Shown here piece after piece: positions 63,574 through 64,000 of a stretch of DNA of 64,000 nt. A model generated the notes under the pieces. The model was not told the DNA's origin and ran no database searches. It saw only the letters and a list, made by a program, of their open reading frames with translations. The first letter of the stretch is position 1. Every line of letters begins with the position of its first letter. Both the position numbers and the translations under genes were made by a program. Origin of the DNA: Sclerurus mexicanus (taxonomy: Eukaryota > Chordata > Aves > Passeriformes > Furnariidae); assembly GCA_013396755.1 (NCBI GenBank), contig VWZF01006750.1, positions 1,816,042 to 1,880,041 on the forward strand. Reading direction: 5' to 3'.

Positions 63574-64000
63574 AAATTTCTTCAGTAATCAAATGTGAAC
63601 TGCAGCCTGTGGTTATTTTGGAAAAAAATTGGTTTTTCCTTAGCCAAATAGCTGTGCCAAGGTGCTGTAGCCCCTTGCAAGCACCATTTTAAACACAGTC
63701 TTCAATTATCAACCACACAAAATATTCCCAAGACCTGTATTGCAAGAACAAAAATAGTGTGCCAAAGAGAAATCAAGTTAGGCAGAAATTTAGTTCAAGG
63801 AAAAAAAAAACCTCAACCCTATGTGGTTTTAAAAGCAGAGAAAAAGAGGAAATACACAAGGCAAGCATATTGCTTATCTAAGGGGTGTGGTAAGACCACC
63901 CACCCATGTTTTTAGACAATATAGAAGTAACCTCAAGCTGAGGAGTTGCAGGCCAGTCCTTTGGGAGTGCGAGGCTTGGAGCATCCTCCAGACCCATCAG
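63574..64000. other. unique sequence
   Basis: No gene recognised up to the end of the window. Confidence 0.5.

Noticed and set aside
1..64000. CRISPR arrays, bacterial operons, phage modules or tRNA/rRNA genes
   Set aside because: None were seen: no spaced direct-repeat array, no ribosome binding sites with long frames, no cloverleaf candidate. Composition and CR1 content point to a bird genome.

Overview
This window looks like a non-coding stretch of a bird nuclear genome. The evidence is several copies of CR1 (chicken repeat 1), the dominant avian LINE, on both strands, together with older amniote MIR/L3-type remnants. There are no Alu, B1/B2 or L1 elements of a mammal. There are no operons, ribosome binding sites or long ORFs of a bacterium or phage. 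Base composition is AT-rich by eye, and the longest open frames are under 170 codons. A 43-base run of N (36196-36238) marks it as a draft assembly.

No protein-coding gene could be recognised on either strand, and no tRNA, rRNA or snRNA gene was seen. The window is best read as intergenic sequence or the inside of a very large intron; the sequence alone does not decide which. The best exon-like object is 1305-1531, with a strong acceptor and donor around an open frame, but its peptide matches nothing I know.

Layout: 1-2.6 kb is unique sequence with a (TTTA)n microsatellite. 2.6-3.9 kb is an unidentified GC-richer island. 6.25-6.85 kb is a minus-strand CR1 3' part. 9.28-9.51 kb is an old plus-strand CR1 tail. 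15.34-15.93 kb is a plus-strand CR1 piece with reverse-transcriptase remnants and no 3' end. 18.5-20.5 kb holds possible conserved non-coding sequence. 25.5-26.1 kb may be an LTR or a transcript end on the minus strand. 26-34 kb is featureless. 34-36.6 kb has A/C-rich tracts and the assembly gap. 40.0-40.6 kb has two parts of a MIR-like element about 420 bp apart. 45.78-46.39 kb is a plus-strand CR1 with an intact 3' end. 50.5-51.4 kb has another A/C tract and a possible conserved element. 54.4-55.3 kb is a minus-strand MIR-like element followed by an old CR1. 57.5-58.4 kb may be a poly-A-ended retrocopy. 56.8-62.5 kb contains several homeodomain-motif-rich blocks that resemble enhancers. 63.5 kb is a TA/GA microsatellite.

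I found no convincing new biological system. The observations most worth checking are the recurring A/C-only tracts sharing one core motif, the poly-A-ended block near 57.5-58.4 kb (retrocopies are scarce in birds), the 22-bp perfect palindrome at 44349, the exon candidate at 1305-1531, and the enhancer-like blocks. All of these need alignment to other bird genomes, which could not be done here.
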